Under the pieces are notes generated by a model. It saw only the letters and a program-made list of their open reading frames with translations. It searched no databases and was not told the DNA's origin. DNA of 64,000 nucleotides. It comes from Clarkia xantiana subsp. parviflora. Taxonomy: Eukaryota > Streptophyta > Magnoliopsida > Myrtales > Onagraceae. Location: the NCBI GenBank assembly GCA_036873135.1, contig JAPTYO010000007.1, positions 23,976,763 through 24,040,762 on the forward strand, in the 5' to 3' direction. Shown here one piece after another: positions 11,549 through 24,295 of the stretch (position 1 is its first letter; each line of letters starts with the position of its first letter). Made by a program: the position numbers and the translations under genes.

Positions 11549-12622
11549 GCATCATCAAAAGGGACCAATAGTTGTAGAAACACAAACCTCAGACTCACGA
11601 GCAGCCTTTTCATTCTGCAGTCTGCGTCTTTGTGCAGCCTCGGCTTTCTTAAGCTGCTGCTCAATCTCTGTCAGTTTCTCCTTTTGTTCTGTAACACCCA
11701 AAGAACACAACTGTGTCACAAAGACAATTGCAATATATAATATTAAAAAATCAAGCTTTATAAGCAAAAAAAGGCTTACTTCTTGGTGGAGCAGGAGGCA
11801 ATCCACTTGGAAACTCAACAGAACTCGTTTGCAGAGCCCGTTGGCGTGTTGTGAGCGTCATCTCCTTTTTACTATCCATCAAATAATCAACAGATTCCTT
11901 CTTTTGCTTCTTCTTCTTCTTCTTACCATCCACCGCCACCTCGCCATCAGAACCAGTTTCATCCTCCTCATCATAATCAGTATCTTCCAATCCTCTCTCC
12001 CTTTTGGCTTTTCCCTTCCCATTCTTGATTGCACCGAGTCGTTCCACATCAGCAACAACACTAGCAAGTTTCCGTTGTTTCTTGCTTGGTTCATCTTCAA
12101 AATCCAAACTTAAATTAATGTTCGGGGTCTTCAGTTTTTGCACAAATCGTATCTCATCATCATCTTCATCATCAAATTCTGCATCCATTAACCTTTTCTT
12201 AGGCGCCCTCTTGCTTTTCCGGACAGATCCAGATTCTGCAAAGCTTTTTCCAGAGCTTGAATCGTCTCTCGCTAAGTTAAAGCCACCTGTTGAGAAATCC
12301 TTCCATGGAATGCCCTGCAAACTGATTCTCTTGTCCATAGAGCTAGCATATTCTGAATTACCCTGTTCAGTTCAGTAATAATTTAGACAGAATAGTTACA
12401 TCAGGAAACTTTCCAAGAAATGCAAAAGAATGAACTTTTTTAATGCAGTAACATTCTACTAGATGAGTGAATAGGAAAACTGATAGATCTTTCATTTTTG
12501 CAGTTTGGGACATTACAAATGCATATTTTTTTCAAGCCACAATGGTAAGGCAACTACATAACTAGATAAAATGCTAGCTTCACTGTCCCCAAAGAAAACA
12601 GGTTATCAGAAAAGCATGAAAA

Positions 12623-12680
<58 letters not shown>

Positions 12681-13543
12681 TCCAAAAGCTATGTTGTAAA
12701 AACTAAAAATTAGAAATTTTAAGAGTTAAGATCAGTATAATGTTTTGTGTATTCTAAAGCCATTCTCTATCTAATACAGTTAAATCAGCTTGGAGCATGC
12801 TAAACCTTATTGTGAACACAAACGCTGTGTTAATAACAATAAATAAGCTTCATCTTCAAAAGCTAATCAAGAACAGCATATACATATCATATCTATATAG
12901 ATCTGGCCAAAAAAAAATACAGATACTGATTAAAAGACATGTTAGATACCCGCAGAAGAATTATCAACATATTGTATTTTGAAATAATCCAACATTAATT
13001 TTACAAATTTACCTGTCTCCCTCTTCTTGAGGGATCTGCTCCACGAGAACTCTTTGAGGATCCACTTTCGGATGCATAATTAGAGGTGGAAATAGTCCGA
13101 GTAACGCCACCAACTTTCAGCTTCATTTTCGTAACCTTGTTATCACTATCTAATACATCAGTCTGCAGATCATAATTATCAGCTTCACCTGTGCTAGTAT
13201 TTCTCCAGTTGGTTGGAGCAAGAACGCCCTCACTGGATCTTTTGTTACTAAATCCACTTGTGCTGTGCTCGTTGAAGTCTCCATCACCAGAAGTAGAAAC
13301 ACGCACAACACACTGGTTAAGATTAAACTCCTTTTTCCTTGAATTAGTATCGCCTCCAGCAGTGTCATCACTGGATCCCTTGCTGGCGTCATCAGAAGGA
13401 GGGGTTGGAGATGATGAAGACTGAACATTGCTTTCATCATAGGTATGTGAAAAATCAGGCAGTGGTCGTCGACAAGGTTGACTCCTCTTCTTTCTCACAG
13501 CACCACTAATGGCATCAAATCGACTGCCGCTATGATCTTCCAT
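10917..13543 (-). CDS. INO80 complex subunit B-like protein (PAPA-1 and HIT zinc finger)
   Basis: Six coding exons join in phase: 13543-13013, 12362-11780, 11688-11588, 11472-11383, 11270-11143 and 11067-10917 (1,584 nt, 527 aa). The N-terminal 350 residues are low-complexity and charged, with acidic runs (DAEFDDEDDDE, DTDYDEEDETGSDGE) and a KKKKKKQKKE stretch that suggests nuclear targeting. A PAPA-1-like region follows (about 340-440; EFPSGLPPAPPR, then a charged helix LTEIEQQLKKAEAAQRRR). The C-terminal HIT-type zinc finger has cysteines 486, 491, 507 and 511 (CAGPRCPNPYKYRD, then LCSLQC). This order matches INO80B/Ies2 of the INO80 chromatin-remodelling complex. The role is inferred from the family. 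A UTR intron probably lies upstream (donor near 13848, acceptor near 13580). Confidence 0.88.
11516..11543. repeat. (TA)n microsatellite in intron 3 of the INO80B-like gene
   Basis: About 14 TA units between the exon ending at 11588 and the exon starting at 11472. Confidence 0.9.
12628..12681. repeat. (ATT)n microsatellite in intron 1 of the INO80B-like gene
   Basis: About 18 uninterrupted ATT units inside the 650-bp first coding intron. Confidence 0.95.
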
Positions 13544-14372
13544 GATGGGAAAAGTTCAATGGCAAAGTTTCTGCAGCGGCCTACAACAAACAATAGAAGG
13601 CAGCAAGCAAGCAATATATTAACAGGAGAATCGAGAGATTCCACACCATAAAGAGAAAAATCAATCAAGAAGAACACCAAAAGAACAATTAGCAATTTTA
13701 CGGCACCACTTACTGAGATAAACTTAGAGAACGGAAGCAAAGAGAAGCAGTAAGAATCCATCAAAACAGAAATAGTAACAGACGTCCAAGCTTCATAATA
13801 TAAGAAAAGAAACTTCGACAGTATGAACAGGATAGAAAATTTATCACCTCTTCTACGGCGGTGAGCAAAGCTAGAGTTCCAACGTCACGCGGAGGAGACG
13901 CGGAAGCAGCACGAAGCGGAGAAATTGAGACTTGAGCTGAAACCGAAAGAGAGGAGGGAATTGAAATTGGAAAGCGTAAAGAGAGGAAAACGATGAGGTG
14001 GAATTAGGGTTAGGGTTGAAAGGAGAAGAAGTGATGGAGAAGTGACGAGGAAGGAGAGGTGACGGTAAATTAAATGAGGTTCGTGTCCGCATCTTCTTCT
14101 TCTTTTTCTTCTTCCATGATAACGCTGCAACCGCAACTTCATATTTTTGCTACTTCCAGACCCGCCCAAGCCCAATGGTCCTGACCCGACCAGTACTCTG
14201 TCTCTCTTCTCTTTCTGCCGCCTTTCTCTCTCGCTCTTCGGCTTTCGTTTTCCTCTCTATTTTTGCTGCACCCTTCAGTTCAGACACAGGTTAGTCTGGG
14301 ACTGGAGAGGTAGGTCTTCTCTTTCTCCAGGGCGCCACTCAGTCCCGCAGTTTACTGAAGCTGTAAAATAGA

Positions 14373-14879
14373 GGGTTAATTACCTAAAAACTTTGTAAAT
14401 TTGGTGTTTGAAATTTGAAATGTTAAAATGGAATGTCTCAAATTTTATTTTTGTTGAAATTTGGTATATCTGTGCGTCTTTTCATATTCATTCAATTATT
14501 TACATCAACTCACCCACCCACTCATAATCCATCATTCTTTACTTTTTACAAAATTATCAAATTTCACCCAAAAATTGAATATAAAAAAAAATTTCTAGAA
14601 GTGTGGAGCCATTTTCCAAGGACAACATAGCGAGATTTACTTGCGCGAATGTGGTCAACTTCTTAGGTGACGGTCCCGACAAGACGACGAGAATGTTGTG
14701 TGTATGGAAGCTCGAATTTGAAAGAATGTTTTGTTGGAATTGACTTCTCTAAAGTAATCACATCGAGACACCACATTTTAACAAATTTAAAACCTTGGAC
14801 ACTACAGTTTAACATTTGAAACTTCAGACACTTAATTTTAACATAGGATAAACTTTGGACAGTTTTTTGTTATTAACCC
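14373..14879. mobile_element. TIR element (MITE), GGGTTAAT termini
   Basis: The left edge GGGTTAATTACCTAAAAACT pairs with the right edge, read on minus GGGTTAATAACAAAAAACTG. The inverted similarity continues inward over about 100 bp ('ttgaaatttgaaatgttaaaa' type words on both sides). Length is about 507 bp with no coding capacity. The flanks do not give a clean target duplication. The termini resemble those of the element at 36531-37678, so they may be one superfamily. Confidence 0.6.
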
Positions 14880-15150
14880 ATTAAACCCAAACAAAAACAA
14901 GGCATACATAATTATATACAGCAGAATCCCCAACTTCATATGGAGAAGATCCAAGTGCTCTCTAAAGCACCAAATACCAACAATGGCCGATTCTCAATGT
15001 TGCTTCACCACCACCACAACAATCAAACCAACAAAAATCTCTCCACCCCAAATCCCCAAATCGAGTTTCGGCTCAAATGCTCATCACAGCTACACAATCT
15101 AATCTACACTTGCATTCCAAGAAAGAACAGGCAGAGAAGAAACTGTACCA

Positions 15151-18100
15151 TCATCTTCCTTCGTGGAGGTCTTCTGAGAAAACTATCCTAGATAGATTAT
15201 CGTTATCTAAGATGCTGAGACCCGAATAAGGACCCGAGGAGAAGATCGAAGATGTCCCATCGGACTCGAACGTGGTGGAAGACTGTCTGATGTTTGGCCG
15301 CGTAGTGGGACCCGCCATTGCGTCTTGATATTCTGTCACGCGCTGCACCATCTTCAAGGACTGCACAACTTCACCCATTGTTGGCCTCTGACTTGCCTCT
15401 GGAGCAACACAAGCAGCTGCAATTGTGCAAACCCGAACAAAGTCTTCCTTTGGGTACTTTCCGGAGAGACTTGGATCTGCAAGTTCATCAAGTCGGTCCT
15501 TGTCTCTCAGAATCGGCCTTGCCTGCAGCAGTTAATTTAATCAAGGAAAAACGAATTCAGTGATTTTGGAACAAAAAATTACTAATGCTACAAAGTGGTA
15601 GCTTTTGTGAGAATGTGTAATCTTTCCATTTTAGAACAAAATTTTCACTTTCTCACTGAGTTTCTACTTTTGCAGAACATTCAGTTTGAATGAACATATA
15701 TGGCTTTTGGCCAAAACAAGAAACACATATATGGATCAGCTGTGTATTGTCAACACCAAATATACTGCAAAGAATGTGACAAAGGTAAATGAGCTAACCC
15801 ATGTAACAAGATTTTCTAGTCCAGATGGTTGTGACATGTCGACAGGCTTTTTCCCGGTCAATAGCTCAAGGAGGACAACACCGTAGCTGTAAACATCACT
15901 CTTGACAAGTAAATGTCCAGTCATTGCATACTCAGGGGCAACATACCTTCAAAGTCCAAGTACAAGTTAGCAGAATCATAGGGGAAGTTTAGGTTAAAGA
16001 TGACAGTAGTGCCGCAAGATCCGGTTCTAAGATTCACATTTATATTCACATTGGATGTTTACTCAGAGAAAAACATCGAACTGTAAATCAGTGGATGAGA
16101 AATGTGAAGTGTCGAAAGCATTATGAATCCCTGATTACTAACTAGCAATGCAATGATCTTGAAGGATTTTATTTCTTACAAAGATATTTGAGGAGACAAA
16201 AAGGACTAACCCAAAAGTACCCATGACACGAGTAGACAGGTAATTTGCTCTGCCTTCAGGCGCCTGTTTAGCAAGGCCAAAATCAGCAACTTTAGCATGG
16301 AAATCGTTCTCCAGCAATATGTTTGATGCTTTAAAATCTCGATGGATCACGCATGGCTGAGAATCTTCATGTAGGTATGTCAGGCCTCTAGCAGCATCAA
16401 GTGCTATCTTCATTCTAGTGTCCCAATCCAAAGGACATTTTACACCTAATGGACCTAACAAAAACAAGGTCAGGGAATCAGAATTGTCTCTTTCCAGCAA
16501 AGGGAGAATGTTTTTTCTGCAATAAGCTGTCCATTCAAGACTTATATGCAAATGTATGCAATATGTTTCTGATGTGTGGCATGTGTACATCCCATGCATG
16601 TCAAAAGCTAAAGAAGTGAATAACCGTGAAGCCAGGACTCCAAACTTCCATTGGGGACAAGTTCATAACAGAGGAGGTGTTGTGAAGAATCTGGACTGCT
16701 GTAATAACCCACAAGTTTGACCAAATTACGGTGATGCAATCTGCTCAGCATTTCAACCTCAACCAAGAACTCCTTGTCACCTTGTTGACCTCCACTAGTG
16801 AGTCTCTTGATCGCTACAGCTGTGCCATCGCTCAAGACACCTTTGAAAACTCTTCCAAACCCACCCTCTCCAAGTATGCTTGTATGAGAAAAGTTATTTG
16901 TTGCCTCTTTAAGTTCCTCATATGCAAGAATTCGTGTACTAGAAGATGGATGGGGAAGGGATCTGGTTGGTGTAGCCGCCTCTGGTTTCGCTGCAGTATA
17001 AAATAATGAGTGCTCATACATTATATGAAAAATGCTCCAAGAGATGATTTACCAAGCAAAATATTATCCAGTTTATGGTCTGAACTTCCATGAAAAAAAA
17101 TGACTTAGATGAAGAATGATCAGTGAGAACTGTATGAGGAATGAGGAAACTGTTTGTTCAATCATCAAGGCTTTGTTCTTTATGAAAACTGAGGAGTTAC
17201 TGAAGTCTACTACTTACCAATATCCTTAGAAATGATCTCTTCAGATGTTTTAGTCTTGGTCCACTTCAATGAGCATGCACATATAGTGATTATCACCACG
17301 ACAATAAGAAATAGAATTCCAGCACCAACACCGATGATAAGAATGAAATTTGAACGCTTTTGTTCTCCATTTGCTGAATTCGGTGAGTTCGGACTTGGTT
17401 TATGTGGCTCTGCTGCTATGGGTGCTGCTGCAAGAGGAGCTGCACCAAAATCCACTGTCAATACAAGATTATAACTGAATCTTATGAATAGCCAATTAAT
17501 AGCATATCATTGACAAACTAGCAATGATGTTCTAAATGCAGCAAAGACGGAGATATTCTTGGAAGATATTAAGATACATACACATGGTAAGAAAGTGTAC
17601 ATTACCTTCGGAAACTGACGAAGCCTTAAACCAGGTAAAGTTGAGGAGTTTATAATCTCCCACTAATGTAGGTTTTAGATGGACTTTGTACATAGAAAGT
17701 GAAGAGTTTAAAGCAGAGGCATCAGCTTGAGAGAAACTCAACCCCGTGTGAGGAGTAACGTCCATTGAGATATTTAAACTTGACAAGGTAATTACATAGA
17801 AGTTTATCAACTCTATTTGAGAGACTCGTAAGCCGAGCTGAGACGCAAAATCTTCCAGAAAATCATTCCAATCAGGATTTTGCGAAACATTGAGGAGCAA
17901 GAGGTCAATCTTTATGGGATATACACAATGGCATCCTTGAGTCCCTCGTTTCAACACCGTGTCGGGCTTACAGCAATCTGAAATTAAAGGCCACATCAAT
18001 TGTTTTCTCTTTACTTGAAAAAACAAATTAACTATCAATCATATGCACATTTCAAGGGGTGAAAGTATGGTACCTATTTCCCTTCTTTCATACTCTTAGA

Positions 18101-19178
18101 AATAGTGGAAAAAATAGTAAGATAAGAGTATGGAGATGCTGGACACAACTTACGTGATACATAAGGCGACAATGGAGGCTCAGACAACCCTGCAGGTATT
18201 GCACCACTACCATCCAGATTTGGGGCAATATTTGTAGCGCTTGGAGGCAACACGCTACTCTTCTTCAGTAATGGTTTGGACAGCTGTGAGCTAGTAGGAG
18301 GACTCGAAATGATTAAGGGTTCGTAATGAGGCGGATGGGATGATAAAGTTAAGGGACTAGGTGATATTTGTGGTGATTCTAAGGAATTATGGGGTGAGTT
18401 GGCACCAAAACCCCGATTAATGCAAAAGAAAATAATCAACCATTTCAGCAAGCTCCATTTTGTACTTGACAATAATCCTGCAATTAAAATTCAAGGAAAT
18501 GAAGAGTATAATTGATGTAGAAAGTCAAGGAAATAAAGCATATTGTTGTGAAAATCAAGGCTCGGACAAACTACAGACACCTAAACACTTATTTTCTCCA
18601 CCCATATATAGGTACTGCTAATCTTACAGAAAACAGATCTTTTCGTAAGCATAAGTTAATTTGGAGCATAACCAAGAGGAGAGATGCAATCCGCTGGAGA
18701 AAACTATAGGTAGAAAGCTCTAAAGAAAATATTACCAGCAACACAAGCTCACGCAACATAAAAGCCAAAAATTATCTCAGTGGAACTGGAATGCACAATC
18801 TGAAGTCAAACTGTTGGAACTTTGAAAAAAAATTCCGAAGTGCACAAGAAAATGATCTCAAATAGGAAGTATAATTGATACTGTTGAACACAATTCACAT
18901 TCTTTTAGCTGGCAAAACGGAATCTCGTCGCTACTTATTAGCCGTGCCTACAGTTTTTTTATCATCTCTGAGCTCCAAAACTGAAAACTCCACCATGTAA
19001 AATAGAATAAGCTAGAGCAAATCACCACTAAAATCAGTTTGAGCTAGCACTCATTCTTAACGCTAAACCCTATAGGTAGGTGGATTTAGTAACAATGAGA
19101 GGGGAACAGCATGAGCTGAGCTTTTTTTCACTAACCGCAGGCAGAGAAATCTCCGGGGACCGACAGCACCGACGCCAT
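15151..19178 (-). CDS. Receptor-like Ser/Thr kinase, ALE2-like
   Basis: Eight exons join in phase: 19178-19136, 18477-18154, 17977-17606, 17454-17218, 16990-16625, 16454-16211, 15946-15799 and 15522-15151 (2,106 nt, 701 aa). A hydrophobic N-terminal segment ([14 protein letters not shown]) acts as signal peptide or anchor. A Pro/Ser-rich stretch follows, then a conserved ectodomain ([20 protein letters not shown]) with a [15 protein letters not shown] helix. A transmembrane helix spans about 283-309. The kinase has GEGGFGRV (366-373), VAIK Lys387, HRD 485-487 (HRDFKASN), DFG 505-507 and APE 532-534. All catalytic residues are present, so an active kinase is expected. The layout matches Arabidopsis ALE2 and relatives, which act in epidermal and cuticle development; the specific role here is inferred. 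The first exon (43 nt) is the weakest part: it was chosen because its phase-1 donor fits the next exon, which has no ATG of its own. Confidence 0.87.
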
Positions 19179-21188
19179 TGGCTACCAGAACACTTCAGAT
19201 CTGCGAGATTCAATCGGAGAGGAGAGACCGCACCGTCCACCGCCGCCGGAATCGACCAACAACCACTACTATTTACAAGCTCAAAACGAAGGAAAATGAG
19301 ATTGGAACTTCTGGTGAAGGCACCGCCATGAAAACCGCTCGACGCGAGTGTCTCGAAGCCAAAGCGCTATCATCTTTTAGCGCAGTTGTCGGCGCGAACT
19401 AGAACACGCAAGTAAGAGAAGAGATAGAGAGTGTTGTCTGTAGGGAGATTTTCACAGAGACTAACTGAGTTGGCGTCGGCGTGTTACTTCTCCGGTATCA
19501 TCGCCGAGAAGCGTGCAGTGCAAAACAAAAAGAGAGGTGGGAGAGGACTGTGTCTATTTCTGGTAAAGTTTTTCAGCAAATTTACTGTACAGCAGTTTAG
19601 CTTTGGCTCTTCTTTCTTTTTCCAGGCGCGTGGAAAAAACATCTGCTCTTCAAGAATTCAACGGATAAGTAAAATAACAATACGTACAATTAGATATCCG
19701 TTACATGGTAAAACGTAAAACAGATTACCACAATTGTTAATTTACAATGACTATTTTGATTTGGTTAGGATAAGGTGACCTTCAAAATTTAAAAATATAT
19801 TATTAAATGTTAAATTGATTTTGGCCAAAAAAAATTATTACATTTACACAACTCAGTAAAACTTTTGTAAATTTGTTTATATTAATAGAGATGGAGCGCA
19901 AAAAAAAAAGAAAAAAGAAGAGTTCGATGTAAGTTTGACCAGTCAAACTTAAAAAATAAAATATCGAGGTAGCGTTTAACGGAAACAAACTGCCGTTGAG
20001 GTAAGAGTAAGACAGTAAGATTCATAAGGTGGGCCCAGTATGAAACTATATGTGGACCGTTGGATCACTGTAATGATGGATTATTTGGCAATGAGCATTC
20101 CATTGGATGGGATAAAAAGAGGAATCATTATCAGCTTAGGCATGGAGAAGGAATTGATGATGGATGTAGATATTTAAAAAAAAATAGTAGTGATTATTCT
20201 AAATTTATCTTATTATTATTATAATGTTTGGATTTTTTTTTCTTACTTTTAAAGATATTATAAATTTGAACAATCAATCCATCCATATACGAATTCTGGG
20301 AGATATTTTGTACAGGACGAGGGGTACTACTATTACCTCAACTTTAGTATTGTCCAATTTTTATTCTATATTTTGTAATTATTATTAATTTGGTCCTTTA
20401 AAATTAAAACATTACATTTTTCCCTCATTTTTTATTCTAGTCGTCACTAACTGACCCGTCAATATAATACAATGAACAGACCAACCCATTAGGCACTAAT
20501 CTTCATTTCCCTAATAAATTATGTTAATCAAATATGTAAGAGGAATTCTATAAAGTAATCCTATAAATTATGTAAGAGGAATTCTATAAATTATGTTAAT
20601 CAAATATGTAGTACCCCCTTCTCCTCTTTTATCTATTTTGTTACTTGATTGTACTACGGATTGAATTGTTTTGCTTTTGATTCAATAAAGTAATCCTCTT
20701 GGCAAAAAAAAAAAAAAAAAAAATATGTAAGAGGAATTCGAACTATATATGAACCTCTACCAAAAAAAAAAGAACTATATATGAACCACTAAAGTTTCTT
20801 AATGTACCGAAAATATCATTTTCCCTTTAATAATAATAGTAATCTGTTAATAGTTATATATATTCACATACAGAATAGACAAAAAGGCAAGGAATTGGAG
20901 GCAATCCAAAATGAGAGCGACATCTCAATTGAACAGAATACAATCAAGGGACAGAGACGACGTACTTATCCAATAGAACCGACAGTATATGCATGTCTTA
21001 CGTCGCATTGCATGTCAACTTTCATACATCCCGTTTACCAGCTATAAATTACTATCCTACCCTGTTTCGCAATTTCCCCACGTGACAAAACATCAATTTA
21101 TAATATAATAATAATAATAAATTATAAAAATGAGAAAACATGAAATGTGAAAAAAAATAAAGATTGTATCTAGTGCCCACTCTTTGCA
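19179..21188. other. Intergenic between kinase promoter and next gene's 3' end
   Basis: 19179-19640 is GC-richer and probably holds the 5' UTR and promoter of the divergent-side kinase gene. From 19700 it is AT-rich with no supported gene. A direct repeat of 'atgtaagaggaattctata' words occurs at 20530-20600, next to the retro-inserted fragment at 20611. Confidence 0.5.
20611..20729 (+). mobile_element. Short poly(A)-tailed retro-insertion (LINE 3' end?)
   Basis: A segment of about 92 bp starting GTACCCCCTTCTCCTC ends with 'caataaagtaatcctcttggc' followed by a poly(A) run. The 9-bp word AAATATGTA is present at 20602-20610 and again right after the tail at 20721-20729. AATAAA plus a tail plus a target duplication indicates target-primed reverse transcription. 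The body looks like the 3' end of a plant LINE, but it is too short to be sure. Confidence 0.65.
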
Positions 21189-24081
21189 TCAAGTTCTTTG
21201 AAGCTCGACCTCGTCAGTTTCCAGCGACATGCTCTTGTATTGATTCGGTCTTGGTCCGTAGAGCCGATAGAGCATGAAAACAGAGAGGCACAGCGAAATC
21301 ACTGAAAACAGCAGAGACAACGCACTCGCAGCATCCCATGAACTTGACGAGGATGATGATGCCTTGTTGCGCAAGGAACCACTGCCCGAGGATATGTCGA
21401 GAGATATCCAATCACAATTGATGGAGTAGTGTCCTGACCCGTGCCATGGGTTGCTGTCAACCGGGTACCAGAATGCAGCAGATATCATGCTCGATCCTCC
21501 AACTGTGAATTGGATATCCTGCAGAAAATCCAAGCAAAATTGCTTTCTGGTGTTATGGTATAGTACTAGATGACTTCCGGGATCTTTGAAGGTTATTATC
21601 TCATTAGTGTTACACTATTAGGCAAATATTAGCAGCTCTAACAAACATTCAATGAGAATCTTGTTATGAGCAGTCAGCTAGTCCTAATTATTAGCAGCTC
21701 TAACAAATATTCAATGAGAATCATGAATACAGCAGCTTTAACAAGCATTCAATGAGCAGTCAGCTAGTCCTAATTATTAGCAGCTCTGACAAATATTCAG
21801 TGAGAATCATGATGATTTGACAAAGACTTCCAGACATTGAAGAGAACTACTCTATTGAGCAGTACATCACGAAATAAATGATATACAAGAATTTGACGAA
21901 CCTGTTGAATACGATCCATTGTCCTCAAGGGTCGAGAGAACTCGAAGTAGTATGTGCCCTTTTGACCATTAGAACCGTATGGGTTGTCTTCATCCACAAA
22001 TCCTAAAGCACGCAGAGAAATTGCTCTCAGCCAGGGAATAAATTTAAAAACCAACAATGATCTGTACTTTTGAGTCAATTATTTCGTAATTTCATATAGA
22101 TGATATCCCGCTTCAGAGTTTAAAGAAATAATGTGAACATCTTATGTGCCTCTTGACATAAGTAAGCGGATAAATAGATAGACGAGGTTTTACTACGAGA
22201 GGTCAGTTGAAGACACTGAAAGATACATGAACCGAGCATCAAAAATACATTTGCAGTAAAACAGTAAGTCTAACAATATATTATTACCTGAGTGAACAGT
22301 GAAGCTACTATGCCACCATGCTCCTTTCCAGTTATTTTGGGCACTTGAATCATTTCCTAGTGCGGAGATTGAATTAGTTGAACTACAGAAGTTGTTTATA
22401 TCATCCTCTCATGCATTATGCAACATCAGCAACAACATACAAGGATCAGAGCAGCCAAAGTTCCACTTTTTTGTTTGCTTAAATGTTCTTATGGTCCCAA
22501 CTGCACTGCACTGTAAGTCTGTAACACAACGCTGAAAAAAAGGACATGCAGAGGGCCTTCCACTTTAATTTTCAAACAGCTTTTTACTAGATGTGTCCAT
22601 TAGTATGCAGTGAGGATCATCTATGCAATTGTTTATGAATGTGCAATAGACAGAATTTTTCACTGTCTGAAGGAGAATAGAGTAAGCTGCCTTGTGCTTG
22701 GCATAGCTGATGTTGTGAACTCACAAATCTTTTATTTTTTTGCCTCTTTTTCCTATCATTTAGGGTAAAGTCTATTGCTAGTATGAATAAGCTTCATTTT
22801 CCGCACCCTTACAAAATAAGAGAAATACACTGAGTAGTACCTGAAGGGCCTGTTCCATCAAGGTATCTACAGTGTGGAGTCCAAGCATAAAGATCAACCA
22901 AATGACCAAACCTACTCACAAGATACATATAGTTAGCAACTATAACATGCTTCAGAAGATCAACAAATATTGGCACTTGATGATACTTTGAAGAATTAGG
23001 GGAAAAAGAGCCATGTAATGCACCTGTCTCCTCCATTGCCCTCCCCGTTGTCTATGGGATTGCCACCATAGAGTCGTCCAGGAATGGCACTTCCAATTGA
23101 AAAGTGCATAATGTCAACTTCGTGGCCTCTGCATGTTTTGCTATTGCAAGTATCAGCTCCTTCCGCACATCCACCCATCTAAATAATCATTACAATTTGT
23201 AATTTCTCTCTGAAGTAAACTAGTTTTGCATTTAACAACAGCAAGACGATAAAAGATAGTCCAAAGAATAAATAGTAAGGATTACATTGTGATAAGATGC
23301 ATTTTCACCAATTTGGAACATGAGTGCAACTGATGGGCATTTCTGGTTTTCACTGCATCATGGAGAAGATCATTTCAGCTCAGACCTAAGATGTCTAAAA
23401 CGAAATCTAAGTCTGACACAGTGGCAGCGCCAGTGTAATTAGCTTTCCCAGCTAGTACAAACTAAAAGATATCGTCTCCATTTAGCAATCAATCATCATA
23501 TTTAAGCTCACCCTTGAGAGTATGCATAGTCACCATCAACTTGCATCAAGAAGAAGATATCGTGGCCATCATGCAGAGCCTGCAAAATCTCACAGGTTAG
23601 GCATCAAATTGAAATGAATTCATGCTCCAAGAGCAACACCGAATTTCAGAAACAATCAGATGCTCATGACATATATAAGGAATCTACGGGTCCACGATAA
23701 TGACCCGAGAGGAGCTACAATTGCATCCAAATAGCAATTGAGTTCAGCAACCAAGCACTTCACAGAACAAATCAGCTGGAGGTATTTGTAAGTCCGTACC
23801 TTAACGGTCATTTTCCCGCCTTCGTACGCCTTATCCTCGTCTGGATCGAGAGCGGGAAGCAGGGAGAACTCAGATCCCTCAACATCAGCCCAGTCGTCGG
23901 CGTGGCCGTCTAAGGTGACGATTCCAGGCCTGAACTCTGCCTCGACTGAGATCTCAGACGACTCGCAGGTCCACGGGCCCGATTCCTCGTGCGACTTTAC
24001 TCGGACAGCGTAAGAGAGAGCCAGAAGGAAGAGAAGCAGAAGAAGAGGAGGAGATGAAGCTGCAGCCATGGCGATGAACAC
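21189..24081 (-). CDS. Membrane protein with ethylbenzene-dehydrogenase-like haem-binding domain
   Basis: Eight exons join in phase: 24081-23800, 23579-23512, 23352-23286, 23178-23024, 22911-22841, 22356-22288, 22002-21902 and 21518-21189 (1,143 nt, 380 aa). The start could be Met1 or Met5 (MAAASSPPLLLL); both precede a clear signal peptide to about residue 30. The luminal or extracellular part contains LDGHADDWADVEGSEF, ALHDGHDIFFLMQVDGDY, a Cys-rich MGGCAEGADTCNSKTC, and FWYPVDSNPWHGSGHYS. These resemble the haem-binding domain of ethylbenzene dehydrogenase/DMSO reductase gamma subunits found in uncharacterised plant proteins. A C-terminal helix (about 336-353) and a short tail (YGPRPNQYKSMSLETDEVE) make it a type I membrane protein. 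Whether it binds haem is untested; the family call rests on motif memory. Confidence 0.8.
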
Positions 24082-24295
24082 GAGGAGGAGCAGAATCTAA
24101 CTCACAGTCAGCATTTGGTTTAATTCTAGCTGAAGAAGAAGTTTGCTCGGCGTTGCCTTTGGTTGACTATTCCTGGTTTCTTCTGCTGCTCTTAACTGCC
24201 GATCTGAATTAGAACCCTGAATTTTTACTTTTATCTTGAGCTCCCCAAAACTTATCTTTTGTTCATTTTACACCAAACTCTTACAATAAAAAATT

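Noticed and set aside
11829..12378. Plus-strand frames of 94 and 124 codons
   Set aside because: They are antisense to exon 2 of the INO80B-like gene and reflect its acidic/lysine-rich codons.
13191..13424. Plus-strand 77-codon frame and minus 96-codon alternative frame
   Set aside because: Shadows of exon 1 of the INO80B-like gene, whose frame continues in phase over six exons.
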